From assembly GCF_027409185.1 (NCBI RefSeq), contig NC_084469.1, forward strand, positions 31,858,293-31,922,292: DNA of 64,000 bases. Direction: 5' to 3'. This document shows positions 28,596 to 41,296 of the stretch, piece after piece. Below the pieces are notes generated by a model. It was not told the origin of the DNA, did not search any database, and was given only the letters and a program-made list of their open reading frames with translations. Position 1 is the stretch's first letter. Each line of letters opens with the position of its first letter. This stretch comes from Cynocephalus volans (Eukaryota; Chordata; Mammalia; Dermoptera; Cynocephalidae). The position numbers and the translations under genes were made by a program.

Positions 28596-29075
28596 TCTGA
28601 GGAGTCTTCAAAAAGTTCACGGAAGGATTGTTGTCAGAAGGTGGGCCAAGGGCACATTGTTCATCTGACTGGAAAGGTACTTTGAAGCTGAACAATGAAA
28701 TAGGCCATTCCATGTGATAAAGCAAAGAACTTTATTACAGGGCAACTCACTCACATAGTACTGGGTCGGGTGACCCAAAGGCAGATGCCAAACTTCTCCG
28801 TGCATCTCAAGGCTGAACTCAAGTTTATATAGGTGGTTGGTTAACAAGCTTAATGTAACTAGCTCCAAATGTTGATGCAGGTGGCCAGGTCAGCTTACCA
28901 TCACACCGGTACCTAATCATTCCTTCTTCAGCAGGTTGTTCTAACCACTTTTCTCCTAGTTACTATATAACTTCATGAGAAGGGCCTAAGATGGAGTCAG
29001 TTGTGCTCACAGTCTCACGATCGTATTATCTTTTCATTCCATTTTTCCATGAACTTTTCAAAGTATCCTTGCGTA
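28596..29075 (+). mobile_element. Mariner-like element split by an LTR-like insert
   Basis: The end gtcttcaaaaagttcacgga (28603 on) and the opposite end tttccatgaacttttcaaag (about 29046-29065) match the two ends of the 78-bp MITE at 18668. Between them lie about 390 bases, with an antisense AATAAA (actttattac), that do not occur in the short copies. The insert boundary is not exact. Confidence 0.5.
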
Positions 29076-29664
29076 GTATCGAGACAAACCAATTCTGGTC
29101 AACAGAAAATACTTGCGGCTCAAAGAAAGAAAATAGGAAACTCAAAGGAAGAAGGCTCTTTGACTCTGCTTAATGGAGTTAAAACCATCTCATTATTGCA
29201 TTACAAGGCTATTCGCCAGAATTCCAGCTACCAAAAAAGATTGCTCTGCAATTGGGAAGTAGTCACTGTGGCCACTTGATAAGGATGAGCTAAACTTTAA
29301 CTTTGACAGCTGAGACTAGATCTGAAGTAAATGTAGGTAATCCTTGTTCAGCACTACTGCCAACTTTAAGTATTTTTCATGATAAAATAACGATGTTTAA
29401 GATCTGGTTTAGAGGCAACCATCTTTATTCTTGCAAAATGAGCTTCATGTTTTTCAGGCTATGTTGAGGAGTTCGAGAACTTTGTCATAAATGTCAAACA
29501 CAGTTGCTGCATCCAAACTGACTCCGAGAAGGGGTGGAGCTAAGGTTCTGTACATCCTGCCAAAATAATAGTTCCAGATAAATCAATAAATAAATGAAAA
29601 TCATATTTAACAGAAAGATAATAATCTTATTCAAGAGAATCATCTTATCATAATGCAGTCTAAG

Positions 29665-30036
29665 TGTATTAGTCCTTTTCTGTTGCTTATAACAAAATAC
29701 CTGAAACTGGGTAATTTGTAAAGAATATTTATTGTTTACAATTTTGGAAGCTAGGAATTCCAAAATCCAGGGGATACCTCTAGTGAGGTGACTCTGTAGC
29801 ACTGCAGGGTGCCACGTGGCAAGAATGGCGGAGCAGAGAGAAGGCTACTTCCTCACTCCTCCTTTTAAAGCCCACGACCACCACTAACCCATCAGTGGAT
29901 TAATCCTTTTACTTGGGAATGGTCCTCTAATCACCTCTTCAAGGCCCCATCTTTCAATTACCATAATAGGATTTCCCACCCTCTTAGCACTTTCACAGTG
30001 GGGATTAAGTTTGGGGGGAACATTTGATCCACAGCC
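29665..30036 (-). mobile_element. MST-type MaLR LTR, reverse orientation
   Basis: tgtattagtccttttctgtt, acctgaaactgggtaatttg and catttgatccaca are the antisense of an MST-type LTR. ctaag at 29660-29664 and 30037-30041 fits a 5-bp TSD. Confidence 0.82.
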
Positions 30037-31194
30037 CTAAGTCGTGTCACCTCTAAAGTACTGGTAATGAAAATGAAATAAAATAAAATACTGGTAATGA
30101 ACTTGGTCCACAAGAAAGGCACTTGGTCATGATCAATTGGTGCCTGGAGAAAACTAATATAGTTTAATTCAGAAGAATATTTTCCAAAAGTCTTTTTTCT
30201 TTAAATAAACTTTTGTCAGCTAATTCTCCAAAGTTAGTGGTGTGATATTTTTTCCCCTCCCAATTGTTAATTTTGTAATTGGAGAACCACTTACATCGCT
30301 GGTCCTTTTTATTTGAAGATCTGACATACACAGTCAGCTGTGCTTTCAAACTTGTGGGCTTCCAGACCCTGGGGAAAATGCCACCACCAGTCACTGTCTC
30401 AAATGCCATCAGAGAAAATCCTGAGACATAATTACTTGAAAAATGAATATTAGAACATTAAAAAAGTTCTATATGCAACCTTGCATACTGATGAGAGGGT
30501 GTTAATGTAAATGAGAGCCTGATGGAAACTGCAGGGTACTGTAGAACAATTAGGCATCGTTGTTATTGAAGTATAAGCAGTCAGCCTCCTCGCTTGTTGG
30601 CTGCAACTCTCTCAGCAGCCAGGGGGAGTGGAGAAGAAAGACTCCTCTGCATGGACCCAAATCCTAGGCTTATGTTCCTAACCTGCAGTCTTGTTTTCAA
30701 CACGTCAACCAGGGTGGCCCCTGCTCCAAATGCTGCATAATGACTAGATTTATTCTTTTCCCTGAATCTTCCCTTGAAAATGGATTAATGTTCCAAATTA
30801 GAGAATAACCTAAAATTTAGATCTGATGTTGGCACTGGGTCACATATTCACTTGGGCCATTTCCACCGCAGGTGATCAGCCCAATCGCATGAGAACACAG
30901 CTTTGGTTCCTGTTCCATCTGGGCTCCATTTAAAAGTTTCTCTTCATTCATGCCCACCCCTGATTCTTTCATAATTCAGTTTTTCTGTGGCTTATGTAGG
31001 TATGCCACGGCCTCAGGTCACCCCAGATAATTGACTGATGGATAATAATAGTGATGACCAAATTACACTAGGCTGTGATACACGGTTCATAAAGTAAGTG
31101 ACTTCCCATCTATTTCTCATCAGATCCTCACAAAGAAACCTGAAGAGGTTGGTATTATCACTAACTCCATTTTATAGAGGAGATGCTGGCCTTG

Positions 31195-31290
31195 AGGTCA
31201 AAGAGACCAGCGTTCAAATCCTTGCTCTGCCACTTACTGTGTGGCCTTGGTCAAGTTACTTAACCTCTCTGTGCCTCTGTTCTCTTAGCT
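31195..31290 (+). repeat. MIR SINE fragment
   Basis: ttgctctgccacttactgtg, ccttggtcaagttacttaac and ctctctgtgcctctgtt. Confidence 0.78.
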
Positions 31291-31639
31291 TAGAGTTGTG
31301 TTGTCCACACCGTCCTTGTGATCCACACTTCCCTTTTCTGGTGCAGATTTGCCATCCCATGCTCTGGAATAAAGGAGGTCGGTGGGATTCTCATGGTTTT
31401 TAACTGACCAATACATGTTGGGGGGACTTCCTCCTCTCAGCAAGTGTAGATACATCCCAGGAGTGCCTCTCTAGGCATGGGTTTCTGCATATCGGGTCAG
31501 AAGGTAACTGCCAAATTTAGGACTGAAGTTTTTGAAGGTCATTATCGAATTCCAAATCACTGTTTCCTAAAAAGCCTGAACCACTGTCTTACCAGGATGT
31601 TGCCTCAGCCGCAGTGCAATATGTGGGACGACTAAAGGA

Positions 31640-31835
31640 CAGTATGCGATTCTTGTTCCTGCTCTGTCACTCAGTAGCTGTGTGGCTCTGGGAAAGTTAC
31701 TTAACTTCTCTCATCATCATTTTCCTGTAAATCAAATGAAGAACATTTTTCTTGCTGGGTTGTTGTGAAGATAAAATCTGATATTTGTATGTAAAGCACC
31801 TGGCATAGTGTCTGATGTAGTAGCTACCCAATAAA
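31640..31835 (+). repeat. MIR SINE
   Basis: tcactcagtagctgtgtggc, tctgggaaagttacttaact and agtagctacccaataaatag. Confidence 0.75.
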
Positions 31836-31981
31836 TAGTAGCTAGTTTTTTAAAAAATGGATTAGTTTCTAATATTCTGATAAAAACCTTCCGTGAATGA
31901 AGAGAAAATAATGAAAAGTAGCACCAGAGCTTTAAAAAAGCACAAATTTCAAAGTAATTCATCCCACATTTGTTGAGTAGC

Positions 31982-32099
31982 TGTCATGTAGCAGGCATGG
32001 TGGAGAGACAGGTCAAGCTACAATGAGAGTGTCACAGTGCTGTCACATAGCAGGCATGGTAGGGAGACAGGCGAAGCTACAATGACAGTGTCATAGTGC
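31982..32099. repeat. 59-bp tandem duplication
   Basis: Units 31982-32040 and 32041-32099 align without gaps and differ at only a handful of bases (tgtcatgtagcaggcatggt and tgtcacatagcaggcatggt). Confidence 0.9.
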
Positions 32100-33289
32100 T
32101 GTGATTGAGGCAAGAACAGACAGCTGTGAGAACAGCCTTGGGGAATCAGGGAAAGCTTCCTGGAGGGGGTGACACCTAAGCTGCGACATGAAGGTCAATG
32201 ATGATGATATTAGAAATAACTACAACCAATTAGTGGCACCTATTATGGAACATGAGTGGAAATTAGGGTAGTCGAGGAAAAGAGTAGGCAGGACATTCTA
32301 GGAAGGTGGAAAAGACTGTGCAAATAAACAGATGCTTGAAAGCGCAGGGTGCTTTTAGGCAAGTGCAGATGGGGTGGGAGCTTGGGGGCAGGCAGAGATT
32401 AAAACTGGTGGCCTGAAGGCCAGATAGGAGGCCAGTTCCAGCTAGATCCATGAGAGACTGAGCTAAGACATGAAAATAGGAATAGCAAAGAAAGGACAGG
32501 GTCCAGACATGCCTAGGGCTTAAATGGCTTGGTGACTGATTAGTTACACAGTATGAGGGAGAGAACAGAATCAAGAAAGGCTCCCAGGCTTCTGGCTTGA
32601 GTAGCAAAGTGAATGGTGGGGCCATTTGCTGAGAGGGAATGTGGGGGGAGACGGGGCTCTTCAGATGAGGGCAGGATGGGGAGTGAAGGTGGTGAGATGA
32701 GTGTGCGGAGTCTGTGGGCAGAGAAAGGCTGGGCTATAGCCAGGAGCCTGCAGAGAGGTGGTGGTGGAAGCCATGGCATTGCATGGGAGTTTGAAGAGCA
32801 TGGAGCAAGGGGTCCAGGCTTGAGTCCTGGGAAACGCCAAAACTTCCAGGTGGAGTGAACAGACTAAGAAGAAAGCATTGAGGGGCTGGAGGAAGCCAGG
32901 AAAGCGTGTTGTCACGGATACCAAGGTAGAAGAATGTTTCGAGGCACTGAGCCACCAGGTCAAATGCTCCAGAGAGTCAACCAAGAAAGGGAAAGCACCC
33001 TCCAGATTTGGCAATTAAGCAGTCACCAGTGACACTTTGCCAAAAACAATTTCCATAGAGCATTGGAGGAAGAAATCAAGAAATGCAGAGGCTTATTTTT
33101 AAAGAGGCCCAGCTTATCTTAGGCTGTCCTTTGAAAATATTAATTTCTGTTCTCTGTTGGTACATACTCTGCCCCAAAGACTAAGAAATAAGAGTAAAAA
33201 AAATAAAAAATGGATTTGTAAATGACTTATAATTGCATAATAGAAAACCTGAGGTATTTACCACAAATCTTAATAAGAAATAATTTAAT

Positions 33290-34050
33290 TTTTTCTTTCT
33301 TTTTTTTAAAACTTTTTACTATGAAAAATTTAATACCTATGCAATAAATCTAGCTACAACAATCAGCAATTCATGGCCAATCTTATTTATGCTTCTCACT
33401 TACTCGCTGTCTTCCCTGAATTATTTTGAGTAAATCCCCGTATCATAGCATTCACCTGTATATATTTCAGTATGTGTCTCTAAAAGATAAGAACTCTTTT
33501 ATGAAAGACATAACCACAGTATGTAATAACATTTTAAAAATCAATAATAATTCCTTAATATAATCAGACATTAAACATGTTAAAATTTCTCCAATTCTCT
33601 CCCCCTCCCTCTTTCTTATAATTGATTTGTTTACATCAGGATCCAAACAAGTTCTGCTTGTTGCGTTGGTTGCTATGTCAGCTGTCTCTTAAGTTTCTTT
33701 TAATCTATAGCTTCCCCGTTCATCTAATTTTTTCCCCCTTTACCTCATAAAGTTTCCCAAGGTCTGGATTTGCTGGCTCCATCCCAGTAGTGTCATTTAC
33801 CATGTTCCACTGTCCCCTGAATTTCCTGGTGATTGGGGAGGTTGGATCCTGAGGCTTGGTCTCACTCAGGTTAGATTTGGCTTCAGAGGTTTATGTTCTC
33901 ACTGCAGGAGGCCCGTTATGTCTGATCGTCTCTGTTATGCTACCGGACACTGATGATCATTTGCTAGATCCATTGTTTCAATAGGGGTTTACAAAATACC
34001 GTATTCTAATTATCTCATTCCCTCCTTATTCACTAGCTGGGATACTTCAA
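33290..34050 (-). repeat. Old L1-type sequence, reverse orientation
   Basis: tgtttacatcaggatccaaa, gtctcttaagtttcttttaa and accatgttccactgtcccct are a common ancient L1-associated repeat in antisense. No frame survives. Confidence 0.55.
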
Positions 34051-34242
34051 CAGGCAGAAATGTTCCCTCCTCAGCTATTTATGGTCACCCTGAGGAACAA
34101 TTCATGTAGGAAAGACAGGATAAATGCTTTACTCTTCCCTTTTACTTACTAGTTTTAGAAAAATGAATTGTTTCCCTATCAGCTTCAAAAGAGACTGTGA
34201 GTTTGTTTGCTTTTGTTTCATTGTCATTGTGTTTTTTTTTTT

Positions 34243-34264
34243 TGTGTGTGTGTGTGTGTGTGTG
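34243..34264. repeat. (TG)n microsatellite
   Basis: Eleven TG units after a T run. Confidence 0.95.
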
Positions 34265-34344
34265 GTAAGATTTACTTTCTTTCTCTTTCTTGTTTGCATT
34301 TTTGTTCTACCAGTGGATTTTGTTTTTTCTTGTGTGTTCTTAAT

Positions 34345-35610
34345 AGTGTTTATCATTTTTCAGATTCCAGATGCAAGACTCCCTTGTGTATTTCTTGCAG
34401 GGCTGGTCATGTGGTGGTGAACTCACACAGTTTTTGTTTGTCTGGAAAAGACACTATTTCTCCCTCATTTCTGAAGGATAGCCTGGCTGGGTGTACTATT
34501 CTTGGCTGGCATTTTTTTTTTTCTTTTAGTATTTTGAATATATCATCCCATTTACTTCTGGCCTGTTGAGTTTCTCTTGAGAAGTCTGCTGTTAGTCTGA
34601 TTGGGGCTCCCTCATAGGTGACGTGATGGTTTTCTTTTGCTTCTTTTAAGATTCTCTCTTTGTCTTTGAGCTTTGCCAGTTTGACTGTAATGTATCCTGG
34701 AGAGGAGAGTTGAATCTGTTTGGGGATCTTTGAGCCTCCTAGATCTGAAAGTCTGTGTCTCTTGCTGTACCTGGGAAGTTTTCCATTATTACTTCATTGA
34801 ACAGGTTTTCCATGCCTTTTTCTTTTTCCTCCCTTTCTGGAACACCCATGATTTGAATGTTTTGTGCTTAAGGTTGTCTGCTAGTTCTCTTAGATATCTT
34901 CATTTTTTAAAATTCCTTTTTTCTTTTCTTTGTTCATCTGGGTTATTTCTAGAAGACTATCTTCAAGATCAGAAATTCTTTCTTCTGCTTGTTCTAGCCT
35001 GCTGCTTAAGCTCTTGGTTGTATTTTTTATTTCATTGAATGAAGCTTTCAGTTCCATGAGTTCTGCTACATTCTTTTCTAAGGTGTTAATCTCTTTGTAA
35101 ATTTCCTCCTTCATATCCTGGATTTTTTCCCCTCATTTCATTATGTTGTCTGAGTCTTCTCTTATCTCATTGAGTTTCCTTGAGATTGTTTCTCAGAATT
35201 TCTTTTCAGCCATTTCAAGGGTTTCTTGCTCTATAGGGTCTGGTATTTGAGAATTACTGTATTCTTTTGGTGGTGTCATATTTTCTTGGGTTTTTGTATT
35301 TCTAGTGTCTCTACATTGCTGTCTAGACATTTGGTAGAGCAGTTGCTTCTTCTGTTTTGAGGAAAGAGACTTCCTCTTCTTTTTCTGGTCTCTGCTGGTG
35401 ACTTTCCTTGTGTCAATGCAGTCGAGTGTCTGGTGGGCCACCTGCACAGGCGCTGTAGCTACTACTGTGTGGTGAGCTGCTTTTGTGGCAGCTGTGGCTG
35501 TGGTGGTGGCTGTTGTGGGCCACCTGCATGGAAGTGGTGTTTCAGGCATGCTCCTTGCCTGCTTCCAGTCAGGGAACAACCAACTCTTTATGGGATGCCC
35601 CACTATAGCC
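34345..35610 (-). mobile_element. HAL1 (half-L1) element with ORF1 remnants
   Basis: On the minus strand, 35603-35193 and 35114-34890 retain open pieces of an L1-type ORF1. The second is a clear coiled coil (MKEEIYKEINTLEKN, then RLEQAEERISDLED). Downstream comes the HAL1-type C-terminal region (accaatcagactaacagca-like text, gatgatatattcaaaatact). No ORF2 follows, which is the hallmark of HAL1. ORF1 is broken by frameshifts. Confidence 0.65.
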
Positions 35611-38600
35611 TGTTTCTTGGCTTAAGCTCTCAGAAGTTCGTTTCTGTTACTTGCTTCCTTCAAAACCTTAACTAATGTATGTTGACGGAAAGAGTAAGTG
35701 GCTCTGCTGGGATTAGAGAGTGCAGGGGACATTGCCTTTAATGTGAAGCAAGGCTTTAAGTAAGCAACAGGATAACTTCTTGCTTATATTCAAACTCCTG
35801 CTCTCCACTATCCAAGAGTCCCCTCTCAGGAACTGTTCCTGCCCGTCCATGTAATTCAGTGGGAACCACCATATTTGCAACATTGGGTCCCTCTCCTCCT
35901 CGGTCCCCACTCCATTTGACTGGATCAGGAGTGAGCAGCTAAGAGAAGTTGGGCCAATGAGCCCCTCTCCTGAGGAATTAGGACTGGGGACTAGGAGATT
36001 TCAGTGTCACCTGGCTGCTCTCAAGTAGAGAAGATGTAGGCTTTGGAGTGTGGGTGGGTTATTCTTATGCAGACTGGAAACAGCCAGTTTGCAGCCAGAG
36101 AAAAAGCGGAAGCCACTCTACCAAGACAGAGAGAGAAGAGAGGATGCCCTGCATTCCCTGCAGCTCTCCCTTCCGTGGCTCTGGCTAGTTTCTGTGGTCC
36201 TTATTCTTCATTCCTCTGCTCACTGACTCCTAGTGTGTTTCTGCGGCATCCACCCAAGAGAGGTGTAACCCACAGGCATGGCCGCTTGACTGGACAAGTG
36301 GGTTTCCCCTGAGTGGGACCTTGATGGAGAAATAAATGTTTGCTGGGGAGAAGGATGTGTGTAGGGGGTATTCCAGGCAGTAGCAAAGCACACACAGAGG
36401 CAAGGTTTCTCAAAGAGCCAAGTCTGTTTCCAAAACTATGAAGGATTGAGTGTGGATCCCTATAAAAGATGTGACAATCTCAAATCAAAGTGAAGGAGGA
36501 CTTATTATAACCATGTAAGACAGGTGTTCTGTTGGCAATCTCAACAATTATGACACTGTTAACATGTGTTGAGTGCTTATAATGAGTGATGATAAAAATG
36601 TTATTGTCCCCATTTTACAGGTGAGGAAACTGGACTTGGAGAAGTCACACAGATAGGATTCAGACGCAAGCAGCACATAACCCCTAAAACCACTACACCC
36701 CAACATTTAGTAGCAAAGAGAGATGCTATATGGAGAAACTGAGGCACGGAGTTAATAACTTGTTCACAGTGACTCAGTGTCAGATTTAGAGACTGAGCTT
36801 AAGTTTTTCAAATCAGACCTGAGACTTTAATGCCTTAATCTTGGGAAGTCTGTTTCCAGTGATGACTTAAACTCTATTCTTTGCCTCTAAGTTTGGAAGA
36901 GCACTGGTCCCAGGTGAATGCCAAAAAGGGTCTTCCGTACTGAAGAACCACAATCAGCATCTCAGCTTCCCGAATGCAGAAGAGAAGAGTAAGGGAAATT
37001 ATGAAGTCAATGCTGTGAGATGATTTGGTGTGTGGGTTTCCTAACCACCCTGCATCTGAGGGTTCTTGTTGTACCTGATTGTGGTTTTTGGAATGTATCC
37101 TGTCAGTGCAGGCCCATGGCCCCCGTAGCGTACCTGGACTCCATGCTTCTGGATGGCCACAGTGCTCCACAGAGGTGGAGGAGACAGCTTCCACTGTTGC
37201 TTGCCTAGCCCAACATCCATGTCCAGCCCCCAGGGCCTCCCTTGCCTACCTCCAATACAGAGGCTACATGAGCTAAATTTGTTCTCAGCCTTCCTTACAG
37301 AAATGGGGTGGCTACGTGACTCAGTTCTGGCTAACAAGGCAAAAGCAGAAGCCAGCTGGGGTTTTCTGGAAAAGACTTCCACCATTTACTCCCTTTCCTC
37401 CTGCCTGACAATGGCTGAGGTGTTTGGAGCTGCAGCAGCCTCTGGTGACCATGGGGAAAGTCCAAGAGAAGCACACAGTTACTAGTGCCAACCCTGGGGA
37501 CCCCCAGAGCAAACCCAGCAATCATTTAACTCTAGACTTCCCATTAGTGAGAAAAATAAGCCCTTATTTGTTCAAGCTGCTGTTGAGACTGGAATGTATA
37601 CTGACTGATCACCCCATCTCAGAGCCAGGGTGTGGAGCCAGAGACTAATCAGCTAGCCCAATGTTTCTCTCTCACTCTCTCATTTTTATCCCAGAATGCT
37701 TTATCAAACAAAATCTTATGGGAGAGTTGTGATTAAGTAAAAATTGGAGGAAGAGCTCCTTTGGCCAAAGCAGGATATCCAGGAACAGAGCCCCACCCAT
37801 ATTTCCCATGATTTTATCGAACCTCCTCATTATACAGATAGGAAAACTGAGGACTACCATGCAGTAGGGACATGCATCAGGTGATCTGGGGCAGAGTCAG
37901 TGAGGGTGTCAGGCTTCAGCCCTTACAGGGAGCTCTCCCATCCCCTTACAACAGAGCTTTACATGTTACGATGTACATTTCATGAAAAGGGTCTCACATG
38001 AGGAAACTGGGGCACAGAAATATGAACTGACTTGCCAGAGGTCACACATCTAATGAATTACGGATGATTAATTGGATCCCAGAGTTTCAGATCCTGAAGC
38101 AGGATCTGTTGCCTCAAACTATTTTTCACCTGGAAATTCATTCATGAATTTTGGCAAGCCTTTTAAAAGATGTAAAGATTAAGAAGGCTTTCACCGATGC
38201 CCTTGAAGCAGGGAGGATTCGCATGTTCTTCCAACTATAGAGAACAGAATACAGACATCCATGCCTCCAGCAATCCTTCTTGTTCAGGAGAAACCATTTG
38301 ATTCTTGGTCAGTCAGCAAAGTTACACTTATTTTTATTGCACCTTAGGCCTGTGGCACTGGGGCTTGTGTGTAGGGGTCATTCATTTATTCATCCATACA
38401 GCGAATGTTTACTGGGCTCCTATTTACAGTGCCAGGGACTGTGCTAGGCACTGATATCAGAAGTGAATAAGCCAGAGCTCTGTCCTCTTGGAGCTCAATG
38501 CAGAGGCAGACAGTACACATGAACAACAAAGCCATTTCAGATACTGGAAAGTGCCCTGATGGAAACAGGATAATGTGCTAGTGAGGGTCAGGACCCGCAG

Positions 38601-38884
38601 CTGGCCACTTGAGATTGGGTTGTCCGAGAAGGCCTTTTTGATGGATGGGCTGACACTTAAACTGAGGTAAAGGTGAACAATGAGAAGGAGGCGGTCATGC
38701 GGGTATCTGGGCGAAACAACTTCATTTGACCGGTGTGACTGTAGAAAAGGGGAAGGTTGTACAAGCTGAGATCAGAGAGGTGGGCTGGAGTCAAATCATG
38801 TAATGATGTGTAGACCACGGTAAAGTTGAAACCAGCTCTGGAGACAGGCATACAATAGGGAGTGGGTGGGTAGCCCGGGAGGCT

Positions 38885-39335
38885 GTCCTCCAGCCCATTC
38901 ATTGAAACAGTCCGGAGGGCGGGGGGCGTGGCCCGAGGGCCTGCGCTCTAGCCAATCACAGGCTGGGGGCGTGGCCGGCAGGCCCACCTCTCCCGCCCAT
39001 CTCCTCCCTGTCCATTTGCTCCCCCACGTCCTCGATGAAGTTGGTTGCTCTCCTGTTTCCTCGACAACCGGGAGGACGCCCCGCCCCCGCGCTCCAGGGA
39101 GAGCGGAGGAGGGACCATTGAGCCTGACTCCTGGAAGGACGTGGCGGGAGAAACCGGCCCCCACCTGCCAGGATCGACATCCCGGGCGGTGGTCTCGGCT
39201 TGGGTGGGACCGCGGCGGTGGCCAGGGGGCGGGCCGGGGGCCATGGCGAGGAGTGTGGCGAGCCCCAGAGTCCCGGGGGCCGGCTGTGCAGAGAGGGTCT
39301 AGTCCAGTCTCGCCACCGGTGGGCCCTGACCTCAT
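38885..39335. promoter_or_regulatory. Orphan CpG island with CCAAT and GC boxes
   Basis: About 450 GC- and CpG-rich bases lie far from any recognised gene start. GC-box-like motifs occur at about 38921 (ggggggcgtggcc), 38966 (gggggcgtggcc) and 39225 (ggggcgggccggggg), and a CCAAT box (agccaatcacag) at about 38951. Open frames of 199 aa (-) and 160 aa (+) run through it, but their composition is what GC-rich DNA gives by chance. It could be a promoter of an unannotated non-coding RNA or an alternative promoter. Confidence 0.6.
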
Positions 39336-39339
39336 GAAT

Positions 39340-40360
39340 CGTCGGTGAATTCTGAACGACGTTTGCGGAGGTGGGCCGGGCGGACGTCTGGGCATCTCTG
39401 CCCAGCCCCTATAAACATGAGTTACTGCACGTAGTTTTTTTAAGACGTAAATGATACCAATTTATAGGTATTGCCTGCCCTTCCACTTGCTTTTTTCACT
39501 TTACTGTCTTGAAGCGTGTTCACGTCAGACGTGAAGATCCATCCTAGTCATTAAATTGCTGCATGACGCGGAATTACCAGCGATTACGTCATCCATTCCA
39601 AGCTGATGGGCTGTTCAGTTGGTTATAATTTTCTGCCATTACCAACAGTCCTTCAGTAAACGACTTTGCCATTTCTCCTTGAATCTGTTTCTCTAAGGTT
39701 TTATTCCTCAGTCACAGACACGCTATTATTGCATACATAGATGAGTGACCAAGTTAGGTTGTGATATAGAAAGATTCTGATGGGGACAGATTGGAAGGAA
39801 GGGGCTGGATAAATGCTTTAGGAATGGCTTTGGCTGACAATGCGTGCAGGCCTTGGGGTCAGAGCTGTTTTTGGTCTCAGCTTTGCCTGTGTCTTCTTGG
39901 AATGGCAGGACCTCCGCCCCTTCCCGGCCTTGTTTTCTCTGTCTGTGAAGAGAGGACATTGAGATAGTGGTGAGACCGGCTAGTGAGGTGATTTGTAAGG
40001 TTTGTTCTTGCTGAAAATGCCTTCTGTTACCAGCCGTGGTCTACAATACACAATAGAGTTGGCTAAATTAATTGCACGGTTGTATCAGAGTCATAAACCT
40101 TGTGCTCTCAATGGCTACTTCGAAAAGACACATTTGTCTTAATACTCGGTAAGAAGGGCCAAAACAAAACAAAACACACCTTACTTTGAAACTCTTGCTT
40201 ACTGTAAACAAAGGTAGAATCATTTCCAAACAAGACTTTGTTTTAATTCATAAATAGCGAGTGTCTCCTCTGTACCTGCAACAGTTCTAGGCCCTGGGGA
40301 TCTACAATTAACAAAGCAAAAATTCATGTTCTCAAGGAGCTTACAGTCCACTGGAGCATT
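39340..40360. other. Non-coding stretch after the orphan CpG island
   Basis: Bases 39400-39670 resemble a decayed LINE 3' region (tgatgggctgttcagttggt). Bases 40236-40360 look like L2 (ctcaaggagcttacagtcca). No gene is seen. Confidence 0.5.
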
Positions 40361-40363
40361 TAA

Positions 40364-40366
<3 letters not shown>

Positions 40367-40412
<46 letters not shown>
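40367..40412. repeat. (TG)23 microsatellite
   Basis: 46 bases of uninterrupted TG, followed by a T run. Confidence 0.97.
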
Positions 40413-40413
<1 letters not shown>

Positions 40414-40974
40414 ACATTTTTTTTTTTAAATCTGTGCTTTTGCAAATGTGGAGAAATAGTAATCAGATAAGTTTTCTGAACACCACCAAGGGAAGTCACA
40501 CAATGTGATTTCTCTCCATGTGTGATATTCAGCCAATGAACTAATAAGATTCTGTGGTTTCAAATTGCAAATGAAAATCTCTGTGGGTCCCCTCTCTGAA
40601 ATAGCTATTTAGGTAATATGTATAAAGGGGTACATATTCATCAAAGAAAAGGGATATTTTGTGTTTATAAACAATTGCTTCTTTCAATTTATGGTTGGTG
40701 ACATTTTTTCTGAAACAATGACATCCGTCATTCTAAAAACATCATAAATATTTATTCATATCTTTCTATTTTATTCTGTTAAGGAGTTCAGTTTTACACA
40801 GCAGCATATCAAAGCTAAACATAATAAAACAGAAGTTTTCATTGATCCTCTTTTCCAAATGCTCTTGGGCTTAACGGAATTACAGTATAATTGACTCCCA
40901 ATTATTTTGCAGTGAGAGACAATATGTAGCAATTAAATAATATGTAGTAATTAAGAACAGGGCTCTGCAGGCAC

Positions 40975-41296
40975 AGAGAGACAAATACGCATGTCCTCAC
41001 TCATGACTAGGAGCGAAAAAAATAGACAAAAGAAGGAAAGAAAGATACAACAATCACAATGATTCATTGAACTTTCAAAAAGAGAGAATGGAACTGCGGT
41101 TATCAGAAATGGGAAAGGAGGGGAGGAGGTAAAGAAGGAGTTGGTAAAGGGCCATGAAAAATGAGTACATTGTATAATGTAGAATATACTAATTATTCTG
41201 ATTCGAGCATCACATATTTCACACAGGTATTGATATTCAACTATACCCCACAGATATATACAATCAACTATGTTTCAATAAAAAATAAATAAATAA
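40975..41296 (+). mobile_element. L1 3' end
   Basis: cgcatgtcctcactcatgac, gggaaaggaggggaggaggt, gggccatgaaaaatgagtac and the tail caataaaaaataaataaata match an L1 3' end. The 5' limit is approximate. Confidence 0.7.

Larger units (their letters stand above)
24457..38880. other. Intergenic region between TEKT1 and the 38.9-kb CpG island
   Basis: No gene is supported. It contains MIRs (25411-25590, 26683-26880, 31195-31290, 31640-31835), a short L1 (27159-27304), two reverse MST LTRs (27991, 29665), a split mariner-like element (28596-29075), an old L1 (33290-34050) and HAL1 (34345-35610). Bases 35.65-38.3 kb hold decayed, mostly unclassified sequence. L2-like sequence is at 38370-38540. Confidence 0.6.

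Noticed and set aside
38796-39395. 199-aa (-) and 160-aa (+) open frames over the 38.9-kb CpG island as a new gene
   Set aside because: Both strands are open because the DNA is GC-rich and poor in stops. The Pro/Arg/Gly-rich proteins show no domain, and no splice or codon signal supports either.
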